In this document: piece after piece, positions 42,468 through 51,426 of the stretch
Layout of the letters: each line of letters starts with the position of its first letter
Position numbering within the stretch: position 1 is the stretch's first letter
Origin: Pseudonocardia sp. SCN 73-27
GTDB taxonomy: Bacteria > Actinomycetota > Actinomycetes > Mycobacteriales > Pseudonocardiaceae
Assembly: GCA_001725415.1 (NCBI GenBank)
Contig: MEGH01000004.1
Coordinates: 223,377 to 287,376 of the forward strand
Direction of reading: 5' to 3'
Length of the DNA: 64,000 nt
Notes under the pieces: generated by a model
What the model was told of the DNA's origin: nothing
Database searches by the model: none
The model's input: the letters and a program-made list of their open reading frames with translations, nothing else
Translations under genes and position numbers: made by a program

Positions 42468-43385
42468 GTGTCCGCAGCCGCATCCGCCACCACGACCTCC
42501 CTCGGCGACCCGCCGGCATGGTTCAAAGACGCCCTCGCCGTCGAGGCCGAACCCGGCGAGGTCGACGTCGACGGCGTGACCGTCCGCTACCGCAGCTGGG
42601 GCCCGCCCGGCGACGGGCTCGTCCTCATCCACGGCGGTGCCGCACACGCCCGCTGGTGGGACCACATCGGACCGTTGCTCGCCCGCCCCGAGGGCCGCCG
42701 CGTCGTCGCCATGGACCTGTCCGGGCACGGCGACTCCGGCAGCAGGTCGGAGAGCTACTCGCTCACCGGCTGGGCCGACGAGGTCATGGCCGTCGCCGAG
42801 GCGTCGGGCACCGGCCCGCTGCCCACCGTCATCGGGCACAGCATGGGCGGCATGGTCGCCCTCACCGCCGCGCAGCGTCACGGCGAACGGCTTGCCGGAG
42901 CTGTCGTCGTCGACACCCCGGTGCGCGAACAGACGCCGGAGGAGACCGCGGCCCGCGACCAGCGCGCCTTCGGGCCGCTGCGCGTCTACCCGACCCGCGA
43001 GGAGGCGATCGCCCGGTTCCGGCTCGTCCCCGACCAGGAGGCGCAGCTCCCGTACGTCGTCGCGCACATCGCCGAGCACTCGCTGCGCGAGGTCGAGGGC
43101 GGATGGAGCTGGAAGTTCCACCCGGCCGTCTTCGCCCGCAGCGCGATGGTGCCCGCCGACCTCGCCGTGCCCGGCTGCCGCGTCGCCCTCTTCCGCGCCG
43201 AGCACGGGCTCGTCCCCGCCGACATGGGCGAGATGATCGTCGACAGGCTGGGCAACGGCGTCCCGCTCATCGAGATCCCGACCGCTGCGCACCACGTGAT
43301 GGTCGACCACCCGCTCGCCCTGGTCACCGGCCTGCGTGCGCTTCTGGCCGACTGGCGCCACTCCCGGGCCCACCGCCGCGCCTAG
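42468..43385 (+). CDS. alpha/beta-hydrolase fold protein (305 aa)
   Basis: GTG start at 42468 with GAAGGAG 9 bp upstream. The fold markers are LVLIHGGAAHARWWDHI (oxyanion HGG), the nucleophile elbow IGHSMGGMVAL, an acid in the PADMGEM region, and a catalytic His near TAAHHVMVDHP. It could be an esterase, lactonase or C-C hydrolase. With the Baeyer-Villiger enzyme 7 kb away an ester or lactone hydrolase role is possible, but nothing here proves it. Palindrome copy 5 follows the stop. Confidence 0.87.
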   Translation: MSAAASATTTSLGDPPAWFKDALAVEAEPGEVDVDGVTVRYRSWGPPGDGLVLIHGGAAHARWWDHIGPLLARPEGRRVVAMDLSGHGDSGSRSESYSLTGWADEVMAVAEASGTGPLPTVIGHSMGGMVALTAAQRHGERLAGAVVVDTPVREQTPEETAARDQRAFGPLRVYPTREEAIARFRLVPDQEAQLPYVVAHIAEHSLREVEGGWSWKFHPAVFARSAMVPADLAVPGCRVALFRAEHGLVPADMGEMIVDRLGNGVPLIEIPTAAHHVMVDHPLALVTGLRALLADWRHSRAHRRA

Positions 43386-43391
43386 GAACCT

Positions 43392-43430
43392 GTGAGCGGT
43401 GATGGTCGCCGTGCGACCATCACCGCTCAC
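43392..43430 (+). repeat. palindromic 3'-end element, copy 5
   Basis: Perfect 18-bp arms (gtgagcggtgatggtcgc) with a 3-base loop (cgt), 6 bp after the hydrolase stop. Flanks ACCTG and CGACC give plus orientation. The T and G at arm positions 9-10 (TG here, TA or CA elsewhere) are matched by compensatory bases in the other arm. Confidence 0.85.
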
Positions 43431-43514
43431 GACCCCAAGCCTGCCGCGCGCAGCATCAGGGAATCCGGCACGGATCCCGCTGTCCGCCGCCGCCCGGCCG
43501 ACCAGGCTGGACCG

Positions 43515-44273
43515 ATGGGGTCGATGGAGGGCAAGGCAGGGCTGGTCACGGGCGCCGCCAGCGGCATCGGACGGGCCACCGCCGTCCGCGCCGCCGCCGA
43601 GGGCGCCTCGGTGCTGGTGTCGGACCTGGAGTCCGCCCGCGAGGGCGGTGAGGAAACCGTCGCGATCATCCGCAAGGACGGTGGCACAGCCGAGTTCCAG
43701 GTCTGCGACGTCTCCCGGCCCGACGACCACGACGCGCTCGTCGCGACCGTGCTCGAGCGCTGGGGCAAGCTCGACTTCGCGCACAACAACGCCGGCGTCG
43801 GCGGTGGTGGGAAACTGCTGGCCGACATCGCCGACGAGGAGTTCGACCGCGTCATCGCGATCAATCTGCGCGGGGTCTTCCTCGGCATGAAACGCCAGAT
43901 CAAGGCCATGCTCGCCGGCGAAGGCGGGTCGATCGTCAACACCGCCTCCAACGCCGGGCTGCGCGGGGTGAAACGCCTGGCGCCCTACACGGCCGCCAAG
44001 CACGGGCTGGTCGGGCTGACCAAGAACGCCGCCGTCGAGTACGCCGAGGACCTCATCCGGGTCAACGCCGTCGCCCCTGGAACGATCATGACCGGCTTCG
44101 CCCGCGGCGCCACGCCCGAGCGGCTCGCCGAGATCATGAAGCCGCAGGCGCTGCAGCGCATCGGCGAACCCGAGGAGGTCGCCGCCGCGGTCGTGTGGCT
44201 GATGTCCGACGACGCCTCCTTCGTCACCGGCGTGACGCTGCCCGTCGACGCGGGGTCCGTCGCGGGCTGGTAG
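43515..44273 (+). CDS. short-chain dehydrogenase/reductase (252 aa)
   Basis: Classical SDR with TGAASGIG, NNAGVGGG, catalytic Ser in NTASNAGL, and Tyr-xxx-Lys in APYTAAKHGL. It starts at the ATG 43515; an ATG three codons later (MEGK) is possible. It is preceded by palindrome copy 5 and followed by a separate hairpin at 44316, so it is probably its own transcription unit. Substrate unknown. Confidence 0.9.
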   Translation: MGSMEGKAGLVTGAASGIGRATAVRAAAEGASVLVSDLESAREGGEETVAIIRKDGGTAEFQVCDVSRPDDHDALVATVLERWGKLDFAHNNAGVGGGGKLLADIADEEFDRVIAINLRGVFLGMKRQIKAMLAGEGGSIVNTASNAGLRGVKRLAPYTAAKHGLVGLTKNAAVEYAEDLIRVNAVAPGTIMTGFARGATPERLAEIMKPQALQRIGEPEEVAAAVVWLMSDDASFVTGVTLPVDAGSVAGW

Positions 44274-44315
44274 CCGTTCTCGCGCTGCCGAACCTCTGGA
44301 GGCGGCCGGTTCGTC

Positions 44316-44370
44316 GCGCGCAACCTCATGGTCGTCCTCCCGGCCCCGGGGCAGCGACGAGGTTGCGCGC
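44316..44370. terminator. large hairpin, related to the repeat at 14441
   Basis: Arms GCGCGCAACCTC (44316-44327) and GAGGTTGCGCGC (44359-44370) pair perfectly, extended by one more G-C and by inner GTCG/CGAC. The loop is rich in C and G. The left arm and loop match 14441-14472. It lies 43 bp after the SDR stop and would terminate its transcript. Confidence 0.75.
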
Positions 44371-44434
44371 GTTCGCACGGGTTCGTGCGCGGCGGCCATT
44401 CCGGGCCGGGACCCCGGTTGTCGACGATGGGTCC

Positions 44435-45449
44435 ATGTCGACCGCCCCCGACCCCGTCGAGCTCTACCGGCAGATGGTTCGCATCCGTGAGTTCGAGGAG
44501 CGGGTCAAGAGCTCCTTCGCCGACCACCCCGGCGTCATCCGGGGGCACACGCACCTGGCCGACGGGGCGGAGGCGTCGATCGTCGGGTCGATCGCGGCGA
44601 TCCGGCCCGGGGACCAGGTCATGGCCACCTACCGCTGCCACGGCTACCCGATCGCGCTGGGCACCGACACGACGGCGATGCTCGCCGAGATCTACGGCCG
44701 CTCGACGGGGCTGTGCGGCGGCTACGGCGGCTCGATGCACCTGGCCGACCCGGAGCGCGGGTTCCTGGGGACGTCTGGGATCGTCGGCCAGTCGATCCCG
44801 CAGGCCACGGGCGCGGCGTATGCGGCGCAGGTCAGGGGCGTCGGCGAGGTCGTCCTCTGCTTCTTCGGCGACGGGGCGAGCAAGCAGGGGGCGTTCCACG
44901 AGTCGCTGAACATCGCGTCGCTGTGGAAGCTGCCGATCGTGTTCGTGATGGAGAACAACAGCTTCTCGGGTTCGACGCACCGAGCAGGAGGACGCCAACG
45001 CCGCGGCGGGGGAGCCGTTGGCCACCAAGGCGAAGGCGTACAGCATGCCGGGCGTGACCGTCGACGGCGGCGACCCGCTGCTGGTCCACGAGCACGTCGC
45101 CGTGGCGGTCGAACGGGCCCGCGCCGGTGAGGGTCCGACCCTGGTGGAGACGCTGGTGTACCGGCTGTCGGCGCACGGCAACACGATCGCGCCGCCCGGG
45201 GTGCCGTTGAAGTACCCCGAGCACGAGGCGGTCCGGGTGTTCGGCGCAGTGGCCGAGTACGAGGCGGCGCTGCGCGGCGACCCGATCCCACGCGCGCGGG
45301 CGCGCTTCGTGGCCGACGGTGTGCTCACCGCCGACGACGCCGCCATCATCGCGGCCGAGGCCGCGGCGGAGATGGACCGCGCCGAGGCGGACGCCCTCGC
45401 CGCGCCGGAGCCCGCCCCCGGGGACGCGTTGCGCTTCGTGCAGGCGTGA
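44435..45449 (+). pseudogene. TPP-dependent dehydrogenase E1-alpha subunit, frameshifted
   Basis: The first part (from ATG 44435) encodes a normal E1-alpha start (RQMVRIREFEERVKSSF), the TPP motif FFGDGASKQGAFHESLNIA and VFVMENN, then loses frame at about 44977-44981. A different frame resumes with EQEDANAA and AKAYSMPGVTVDGGDPLLV to the stop at 45449. A two-base loss (or one-base gain) in the HRxxEQED region would explain it. No E1-beta or E2 gene follows, so the gene is orphaned as well as broken, unless the frameshift is a sequencing error. It resembles acetoin/pyruvate dehydrogenase alpha subunits. Confidence 0.8.
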
Positions 45450-45492
45450 GACCCGCGTCTCGGAGGATGGGAATCACGTCTCAGAAGCTGGA

Positions 45493-45505
45493 TTAGCGGT
45501 GCTAA
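45493..45505. promoter_or_regulatory. TTAGC-GGT-GCTAA inverted repeat before the MFS gene
   Basis: A perfect 5-bp inverted repeat with a 3-bp spacer lies 34 bp upstream of the transporter start, in a locally AT-richer patch. Size and position suit an operator near the -10 region. No regulator gene is adjacent, so the binder is unknown. Confidence 0.4.
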
Positions 45506-45539
45506 CCTCCCGGCAGCGCAGACGTCGAGGAGGACCCCG

Positions 45540-46742
45540 GTGACCGTGACGACGGCCGAGCACACACGATCGCGACGCCGCTGGCTCGTGCTCGCGATCG
45601 GAGTGTTCTCCCAGGCCTCGGCCTGCGCGTTCGTCTACGGCATCCCGTTCCTCGTCCCGCAGCTGCGCGACACGTTCGGCCTGTCGCTCGCGGAGGTCGG
45701 TGTGTACGTCGCGGCCCCCACCGCGGGCCTGCTGCTGACGCTCGTCGCCTGGGGCGCGGCCGCCGACAGGTTCGGCGAACGCCGCGTCATGGCCCTGGGC
45801 CTGAGCGCCGGGTCGCTCGCGATGGGCTGGGTCGCGCTCGGGCCGCACGACAACGGCGCCGGCGTCGTCGTCCTGCTGGGGCTGGCGGGGGCGTTGTCGT
45901 CATCGGTGTGGGCGGCCAGCGGGCGCATGGTCATGGGCTGGTTCCCACGCAGTGAACGCGGCGTCGCCATGGGCATCCGGCAGACCGCGCAACCGCTCGG
46001 GGTGGGCATCGCGGGCCTGGTCCTGCCGACGCTCGGTCAGCATCTAGGTCCCTTCACCGCGCTCGCCGTCCCGGCCGGGCTGTGCCTGCTCGCCGCCGTC
46101 CTGATCGCGACGCTCGCGCCCGACCCGCCCCGTGAGCCCCGTGCCGAGGGTGAGCCCGCGGCGCGGTCGCCGTACGTCGGCACCCCGCTCTGGCGGATCC
46201 ACCTGTCGAGCGCGCTGCTGGTCGTGCCCCAGTTCGCGATCGCCGTGTTCTCCACCGAGTACCTCGTCCGTGAGCAGCACTGGGCCGCCGCCGGCGCGGG
46301 CGCGTTCGTCGCGGTCATGCAGGTCGTCGGCGCCGCGGGCCGGATCGGGGCGGGCTGGTGGTCCGACCGCGTCGGGTCCCGGATGCGCCCGATGCGCCAG
46401 CTCGCCGCCGGTGCCACGCTCGTCCTGCTGGCGTTCTCCCTGGGCGACCTGGTCGCGCCGTGGCTGGCCGTGGCGGCGCTCGCGGTCGGCGCGGTGGTGT
46501 CGGTGGCCGACAACGGCCTGGCCTACACCGCCGTCGCCGAAATGGCCGGGTCGTCGTGGTCCGGCCGGGCCCTGGGCATCCAGAACACCGGCCAGAACCT
46601 CGTCTCCGCCGCCGCCCCGGTGGCCCTCGGCGCGATCATCGGGGTCGCGGGCTACGCCGTCGGGTTCGCCCTGGCGGCACTCGCCCCGCTCGCCGCCGTC
46701 GCGACGACGCCGGTCAAGGGCGAGCGCCCGCCCTCTTGGTAA
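45540..46742 (+). CDS. MFS transporter, 12-helix (400 aa)
   Basis: GTG start. About 12 predicted transmembrane helices with a short central loop near residue 195 (PDPPREPRAEGEPAARSP). Motif A appears as AAADRFGERR after helix 2, and GMGIRQTAQPLGVGIAGL-type residues lie in helix 5. This size and layout fit carboxylate or sugar-acid transporters (ACS-like or MCP-like) as well as drug exporters. It follows the broken E1-alpha gene and overlaps nothing. Substrate unknown. Confidence 0.88.
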   Translation: MTVTTAEHTRSRRRWLVLAIGVFSQASACAFVYGIPFLVPQLRDTFGLSLAEVGVYVAAPTAGLLLTLVAWGAAADRFGERRVMALGLSAGSLAMGWVALGPHDNGAGVVVLLGLAGALSSSVWAASGRMVMGWFPRSERGVAMGIRQTAQPLGVGIAGLVLPTLGQHLGPFTALAVPAGLCLLAAVLIATLAPDPPREPRAEGEPAARSPYVGTPLWRIHLSSALLVVPQFAIAVFSTEYLVREQHWAAAGAGAFVAVMQVVGAAGRIGAGWWSDRVGSRMRPMRQLAAGATLVLLAFSLGDLVAPWLAVAALAVGAVVSVADNGLAYTAVAEMAGSSWSGRALGIQNTGQNLVSAAAPVALGAIIGVAGYAVGFALAALAPLAAVATTPVKGERPPSW

Positions 46743-46746
46743 GGAC

Positions 46747-47763
46747 TCAGCCCTTGGCGCGCAACGCCTTCGCCGTAGCGAGGACCAGTTCGGAGTCGGC
46801 GTCGTAGGGGGTGTTGAGCGAGACCCGCGTCGCGAGCCCGTCGAACCGCGCGTGCAGGCCGGTCGCGACCTCCTCGGGCGTCCCGCCGACGGCGAACGTG
46901 TCGACGATCTCGTCGGTGATCAGGCCGGCCATCTCGTCCCACGCCTGCTGCCGCGACAGCTTGTTGAGCGTGACATGCAGGTCGCCCCAGCCGTGCGCGT
47001 CGAGCACCGGCTTGTACGCGGGGGTCGAGGCGTAGAACGCGAGCTGGCGACGGGTCCCGGCCAAGGCCTTCGCGCGGGCGTCCTCGTCGGCACCGAGCAC
47101 GACGAACGCCGGCATGCTGACGGTGAACCCGTCCAGCGAGCCGCCGCGGGCCTCGCGCAGCGTCGGCAGGATCGCGTCGGAGAGGTAGGCCCGAGAGGTC
47201 AGCGGATGGCACATGATGCCGTCGGTGACGCGGCCCGCGACCTCGACCATGCGCGGCCCGACCGCGGCCAGCAGCACCGGCGGGTTGCCGTAGGGGTTGG
47301 GGCCGGGGGAGAAGATCTCGGTCAGCAGGCTGTGCGAGTAGAACTCGCCCGTGAACGACAGCCGCTCACCGGAGGCGAAGGCGTCCCAGATGACGCGCAT
47401 CGCGGAGACGAACTCCTCCATCCGCGCCGCCGGCCGGCTCCACGGCATCGCGAAGCGGCGCTCGATGTGCGCCTTGACCTGCGACCCGATCCCGAGCTCG
47501 AAGCGCCCCTTGGAGATCAGGGCGATGTCGTTGGCGGCCATCGCGAGCGTCATCGGGGTGCGGGCGAACGCGACGGCGATCGCGGAGTTCAGCGTGATGG
47601 ACTCCGTCGCGTGGGCGGCGAGCGCGAGCGCGACGAACACGTCGTGCTGGGTCTCCGGGACGCCCACACCCGAGTAGCCCTCCTGCTCGGCGCGAACCGC
47701 GGCGGCCTCGACGCCCTCCGGCTCGTTGCGGACGTCGACGACGGCTTCGACCAGCACGGACAA
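46747..47763 (-). CDS. LLM-class flavin-dependent oxidoreductase (F420-type, luciferase-like)
   Basis: 338 residues from a TTG with GGAG 5 bp upstream; a GTG two codons later is the alternative. Luciferase-like TIM-barrel features are AIAVAFARTPMTLAMAANDI, SKGRFELGIGSQVK, and PPVLLAAVGPRMVEVAG. In actinomycetes most such proteins use coenzyme F420. It converges tail-to-tail with the MFS gene, only 4 bp apart. Substrate unknown. Confidence 0.87.
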   Translation of the reverse strand: MSVLVEAVVDVRNEPEGVEAAAVRAEQEGYSGVGVPETQHDVFVALALAAHATESITLNSAIAVAFARTPMTLAMAANDIALISKGRFELGIGSQVKAHIERRFAMPWSRPAARMEEFVSAMRVIWDAFASGERLSFTGEFYSHSLLTEIFSPGPNPYGNPPVLLAAVGPRMVEVAGRVTDGIMCHPLTSRAYLSDAILPTLREARGGSLDGFTVSMPAFVVLGADEDARAKALAGTRRQLAFYASTPAYKPVLDAHGWGDLHVTLNKLSRQQAWDEMAGLITDEIVDTFAVGGTPEEVATGLHARFDGLATRVSLNTPYDADSELVLATAKALRAKG

Positions 47764-48136
47764 CCACGCTCCTTCGCATCGGCTGCCCCGATCCACTCAC
47801 ACGTGCCGGACCCGGGTCCACCCGGGTCCGGCAACGTCACTGGGGCGTCACGATCTCCCTCGCGGGTGATCGCCCGGCGGCCGGAACGTCGCGGGCTGCT
47901 CGCCGTGCTCGAACAGCTCGGCGGCCGGGCCCGCGATGAGCCGGTCGGGCGCACCGACGAGTCCGACGTGGACGTCGCTGTGGACGCGGTGGTCGAGGTC
48001 GCGGTGGGAACCGCGGGCGTCGCCGGGGGAGGCATCGGGGGACGTGCGGTGTCACATCGGGCTCACACGCGCGTGTGCAAGGATCGATCTCGGGTTGGCC
48101 GCGACCGGCCACCTCAGTCGACGGAGGTCCGAGCAG
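47764..48136. other. 373-bp divergent intergenic region, no supported gene
   Basis: It lies between the LLM gene (leftward) and the DsbA-like gene (rightward). One plus-strand frame is open over about 47869-48060 and reads like a short protein fragment (LLAVLEQLGGRARDEPVG), but it has no start context and no family resemblance. I see two likely promoters and perhaps a degraded gene piece, nothing firmer. Confidence 0.4.
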
Positions 48137-48919
48137 GTGAGCGCACGGCCGAACCGCACGCCCGGCGGCGCGCGCGTGTCCGCGGCCCGGCGCCGCGGGG
48201 GATCGGGCACGATCGCAGGCGTCGCGGTCGTACTGGTCGTCGCCGCGGCGATCGTGATCGGGCTCGTCGTGCACGCCCACCGCACCGACACGGCCGCGCA
48301 GGCCACGATCCCGGTCGTCCACTCCGGCGACGCGGCCGCGCCGGTGTCGGTCGACCCGCAGGCCGCGGTCGTCACCGTCGGCGCGCCCGGCGCGCCGGTC
48401 ACCCTCGACGTCTACGAGGACTTCCTCTGCCCCGTCTGCGGGCAGTTCGAGCAGGTCTACGGCGACCAGGTCCGCCAGGCCGTCACGGCGGGCGACCTCG
48501 ACGTCCGCTACCACGTCGTCGACCTCCTCGACGACCGCTCCGACCCTCCCGGCTACTCACTGGCCGCGGCGTCGGCGGCGCTCGCGGTCGCGGAGACCGA
48601 CCCGGGCGCGTTCACCTCGTTCCACGACTCGCTCTACGGCACCCAGCCCACCGAGGGCGGCCGCGGCTACGACGCCTCCCAGCTCGACGCGCTCGCCACC
48701 GCACTCGGCGTCCCGAAGGGCCGCGTCGCCGACGCCCTGTCCGCCCACACCTACGACGCCGCCGTGCAGGCCTCCCTGCAGAAGGCGGCCGTCGACCCGA
48801 CCCTGCAGCAGAACACCTCGGCCGGCTCCGGCTTCGGCACGCCGACCGTGGTGTACGACGGCCGGCTCCTCGACATCACGAACCCGGACTGGCTGTCGGC
48901 GCTCCTGCCCCGGCACTGA
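48137..48919 (+). CDS. membrane-anchored DsbA/thioredoxin-like oxidoreductase
   Basis: 260 residues from GTG 48137, with GGAGG 9 bp upstream. A basic N-terminus is followed by one transmembrane helix (residues about 23-45, IAGVAVVLVVAAAIVIGLVV), then an extracellular thioredoxin-fold domain with a CPVC active site in YEDFLCPVCGQFEQV. A cis-Pro loop occurs at GFGTPTVVYDG. It probably forms or reshuffles disulfides in exported proteins. The layout is the DsbA-type thioredoxin domain common in actinomycetes. Confidence 0.9.
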   Translation: MSARPNRTPGGARVSAARRRGGSGTIAGVAVVLVVAAAIVIGLVVHAHRTDTAAQATIPVVHSGDAAAPVSVDPQAAVVTVGAPGAPVTLDVYEDFLCPVCGQFEQVYGDQVRQAVTAGDLDVRYHVVDLLDDRSDPPGYSLAAASAALAVAETDPGAFTSFHDSLYGTQPTEGGRGYDASQLDALATALGVPKGRVADALSAHTYDAAVQASLQKAAVDPTLQQNTSAGSGFGTPTVVYDGRLLDITNPDWLSALLPRH

Positions 48920-48988
48920 CGCCGCGGGGCCACCACACCCCGGCCGACCCGGTCCCACGCAGCACCACGACCAGGGGGAAACACCACG

Positions 48989-50332
48989 ATGACTCTCGTG
49001 GAAGGCGTCCGACGACGTGTGCTCGGCTTCGTCGTGCCGCTCTACATGCGATGGCGCAACCGTCGCGGCGGCGGCGCGCTCGACATCACCGAGATCCTGC
49101 CCGACGAGGCGCTCATGCCGCTGCGCCGCGTCGGTGTCGACCCGGTCGCGGAGCTGGGGGAGCTCCGTGACCGCGAACCGGTCTCGGCGCTGAACGCGCC
49201 CTACGGCATCCGGGCGTGGCTGGTCACCGGCTACGAGGAGTCGAAGGCCGTCCTGACCGCGACCGACGCGTTCAGCAACGACTTCACCCACCTCGTCGGC
49301 AGGCTGGGTATCACGGCCGAGCAGGATCCGGGCGGCCTCGGGTTCGCCGACCCGCCCGACCACACCCGGCTGCGCAGGTTTCTCACCCCGGAGTTCACCG
49401 TCCGGCGGCTGCGCCGGCTCGCGCCGCGCATCGAGGCGATCGTCGAGGGCCAGCTCGACGTCATGGCCGAGACGGTCGCGAACGGCGGTCGGGCCGACCT
49501 CGTCCGCGACTTCGCGCTGCCCATCCCGTCGCTCGCGATCTGTGAGCTGCTCGGGGTCCGCTACGAGGACCGCGGCGACTTCGAACGGCTCTCCACCGCC
49601 CGGTTCGACCTGCTCGGCGGGTTCTCCGGCTCGTTCGGCGCCATGTCGGAGTCGGTGGGCTACCTGCTCGAGGTCGTCGCCAAGGAGCGCGAGGACCCCG
49701 GCGACGGCCTGCTGGGCATGCTGGTGCGTGAGCACGGCGACGAGATCGACGACCGCGAGATGGCCGGGATCGCCGACGGCCTGCTCACCGGCGGGCTCGA
49801 GACGACCACCAGCATGCTGGCGCTGGGTGGGCTCGTCGTGATGCGCGACGAGGCGCTGCGCGCGTCGCTGCTGGCCGACGAGGCCGCGCCCGACAAGCTC
49901 GTCGAGGAGCTGCTGCGGATCATCACGCCGGTGCAGGTGGCGTTCCCGCGCTTCGCCCGGACCGAGACGACCGTCGGCGGCAAGACGATCCTGCCCGGCG
50001 ACGTCGTGCTGTGCTCGCTGTCGGCAGCCGACCGCGACCCGCGCATCGGCGAGGACATGGACGGCGTCGACGCCGCCCGCAAGGTCCCGCCGCACCTGGC
50101 GTTCGGCTACGGCATCCACCGTTGCGTCGGCGCCGAGCTGGCCCGCATGGAGCTGCGGACGGCATACCCCGCGCTGATCCGCCGGTTCCCGGAGATCCGT
50201 GCCGCCGCCACCGACGCGGAGCTGCCGTACAGGCCGCTCTCGTTCGTCTACGGCGTCGACGCGTTGCCGGTCGAGCTCGGAACGGCGGCGCCGGTACCGG
50301 CGCCGGCAGCCGCCCCCGTCGAACCGGCCTGA
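48989..50332 (+). CDS. cytochrome P450 (447 aa)
   Basis: Heme-binding loop FGYGIHRCVG places the ligand Cys at residue 379. The I-helix segment TGGLETTTS (267-275) has Glu-Thr at the oxygen-activation position, and ELLR supplies the ExxR pair. The N-terminal 25 residues are basic with a hydrophobic stretch (VLGFVVPLYMRW), possibly a membrane-interacting tail. Electron donors are not adjacent. The last 28 codons overlap the convergent EEP gene by 85 bp. Confidence 0.92.
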   Translation: MTLVEGVRRRVLGFVVPLYMRWRNRRGGGALDITEILPDEALMPLRRVGVDPVAELGELRDREPVSALNAPYGIRAWLVTGYEESKAVLTATDAFSNDFTHLVGRLGITAEQDPGGLGFADPPDHTRLRRFLTPEFTVRRLRRLAPRIEAIVEGQLDVMAETVANGGRADLVRDFALPIPSLAICELLGVRYEDRGDFERLSTARFDLLGGFSGSFGAMSESVGYLLEVVAKEREDPGDGLLGMLVREHGDEIDDREMAGIADGLLTGGLETTTSMLALGGLVVMRDEALRASLLADEAAPDKLVEELLRIITPVQVAFPRFARTETTVGGKTILPGDVVLCSLSAADRDPRIGEDMDGVDAARKVPPHLAFGYGIHRCVGAELARMELRTAYPALIRRFPEIRAAATDAELPYRPLSFVYGVDALPVELGTAAPVPAPAAAPVEPA

Positions 50333-51342
50333 GCGGTCGGGACGGCCAGCCGCGCGAGTACCGCGCGGTGGTCGCTGCCGGGCAGGCTCAGGAACCGGAC
50401 GGAGTCGGCCTCGATACCCGAGGTCGCCAGCACGTGGTCGATCTGTGGGCCGACCGAGCCGCCCCGCGGGCCCCACGTCGGGGTGAGGCCCTCCCCGCGC
50501 TGGGTCGCGGCGTCCCCGCAGCCGCGGGTCGCGTCGCGTAGCACCGAGTGGTCGAAGGTGGCGTTGAGGTCGCCCGCCACGACGGTGGGCTGCGTCGCGC
50601 CGCACCAGGTGGGCAGTGTCGCGAGGTCCGTGCGCCACATCGCGATCCGGCTGGGCGTCGGCGCCCGGGAGTGGACGGCGACGAACCGCAGGTCCCCGAG
50701 CGTGCCGCCCGTCACGACCAGCGCCGGGATGGTCATCGAGGTGTCGACGGTGGTCCGCACGGACCCGAGGCGGTCGGCGACGAGCACCGTCACGCCATGG
50801 ACGTCGGCGACGCCGGGGCGGGTCGACGACTGCGCGTGGTAACCCGGCCCGACGAGCGCGGCGATGCGGTCGCGGTAGCGGGCACCCGCCTCCGGCAGGG
50901 ACACGAGATCGGGCTGCTCGGCGCGGATCACCGCCGCCAGCGCGGCGGGGTCGGCCCGGCCCTCGTAGACGTTGAACGACAGGACGTTCAGCATCGGGGC
51001 GCTCGCGGGTGGCGGGGGATCGGCCACCAGCCGTGGTGCGACGATCCCTGCGCCCACGACCCCGACCGCGAGCAGGCCGGCGGCGAACGGCCACGTCCGG
51101 CGGCGGAACACCGTCGCCACGAGCGCGACCAGTCCCAGCAGCCCGACGGCGACCACCACGTAGGGCCGGAACGCCACGATCTGGGCGAACGGGGTCCAGC
51201 GGTCGAGCCCCCCGAGCCGGTCGGGAAGCGTCGTCAGCGCGGCGACCGCGGTGAGGGCACCCGCCGCGGCGAACCGCGGCCACCGTCGCCGGGGCGGTCG
51301 GGTGTCGGCGGGCGACCCCGTCACGGGGGAGGTCGTCGTCAT
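50248..51342 (-). CDS. membrane-anchored endonuclease/exonuclease/phosphatase family protein
   Basis: 364 residues from the ATG at 51340-51342. Three hydrophobic helices lie at about residues 25-40, 60-80 and 85-105, then an EEP domain with LNVLSFNVYEG (catalytic Asn), DLVSLPEAG (Glu site changed context), VVAGDLNATFDH (Asp-x-Asn) and GSDHRAVL (Asp-His). It resembles the small actinobacterial membrane EEP proteins, perhaps phosphodiesterases. Its Ser/Gly/Ala C-terminus overlaps the P450 gene. Confidence 0.87.
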   Translation of the reverse strand: MTTTSPVTGSPADTRPPRRRWPRFAAAGALTAVAALTTLPDRLGGLDRWTPFAQIVAFRPYVVVAVGLLGLVALVATVFRRRTWPFAAGLLAVGVVGAGIVAPRLVADPPPPASAPMLNVLSFNVYEGRADPAALAAVIRAEQPDLVSLPEAGARYRDRIAALVGPGYHAQSSTRPGVADVHGVTVLVADRLGSVRTTVDTSMTIPALVVTGGTLGDLRFVAVHSRAPTPSRIAMWRTDLATLPTWCGATQPTVVAGDLNATFDHSVLRDATRGCGDAATQRGEGLTPTWGPRGGSVGPQIDHVLATSGIEADSVRFLSLPGSDHRAVLARLAVPTAQAGSTGAAAGAGTGAAVPSSTGNASTP

Positions 51343-51426
51343 CGCCCGCCATCCTGCCCGGCCCGGATGAGAGCAACCTGAGACCCCGGCTGCCGGCTGT
51401 CCGGGGCGGGCGACGACCATCGCGGG

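Noticed and set aside
39280-42519. Minus-strand 1079-codon ORF across aminotransferase, riboswitch and sarcosine-oxidase-like gene
   Set aside because: It is out of frame with both recognised genes, contains no domain, and crosses the probable riboswitch.
46132-49170. Plus-strand 1012-codon ORF from the MFS gene through the LLM and DsbA-like genes
   Set aside because: Antisense to the LLM gene and off-frame to MFS and DsbA-like genes; low-complexity Arg/Pro/Ser composition.
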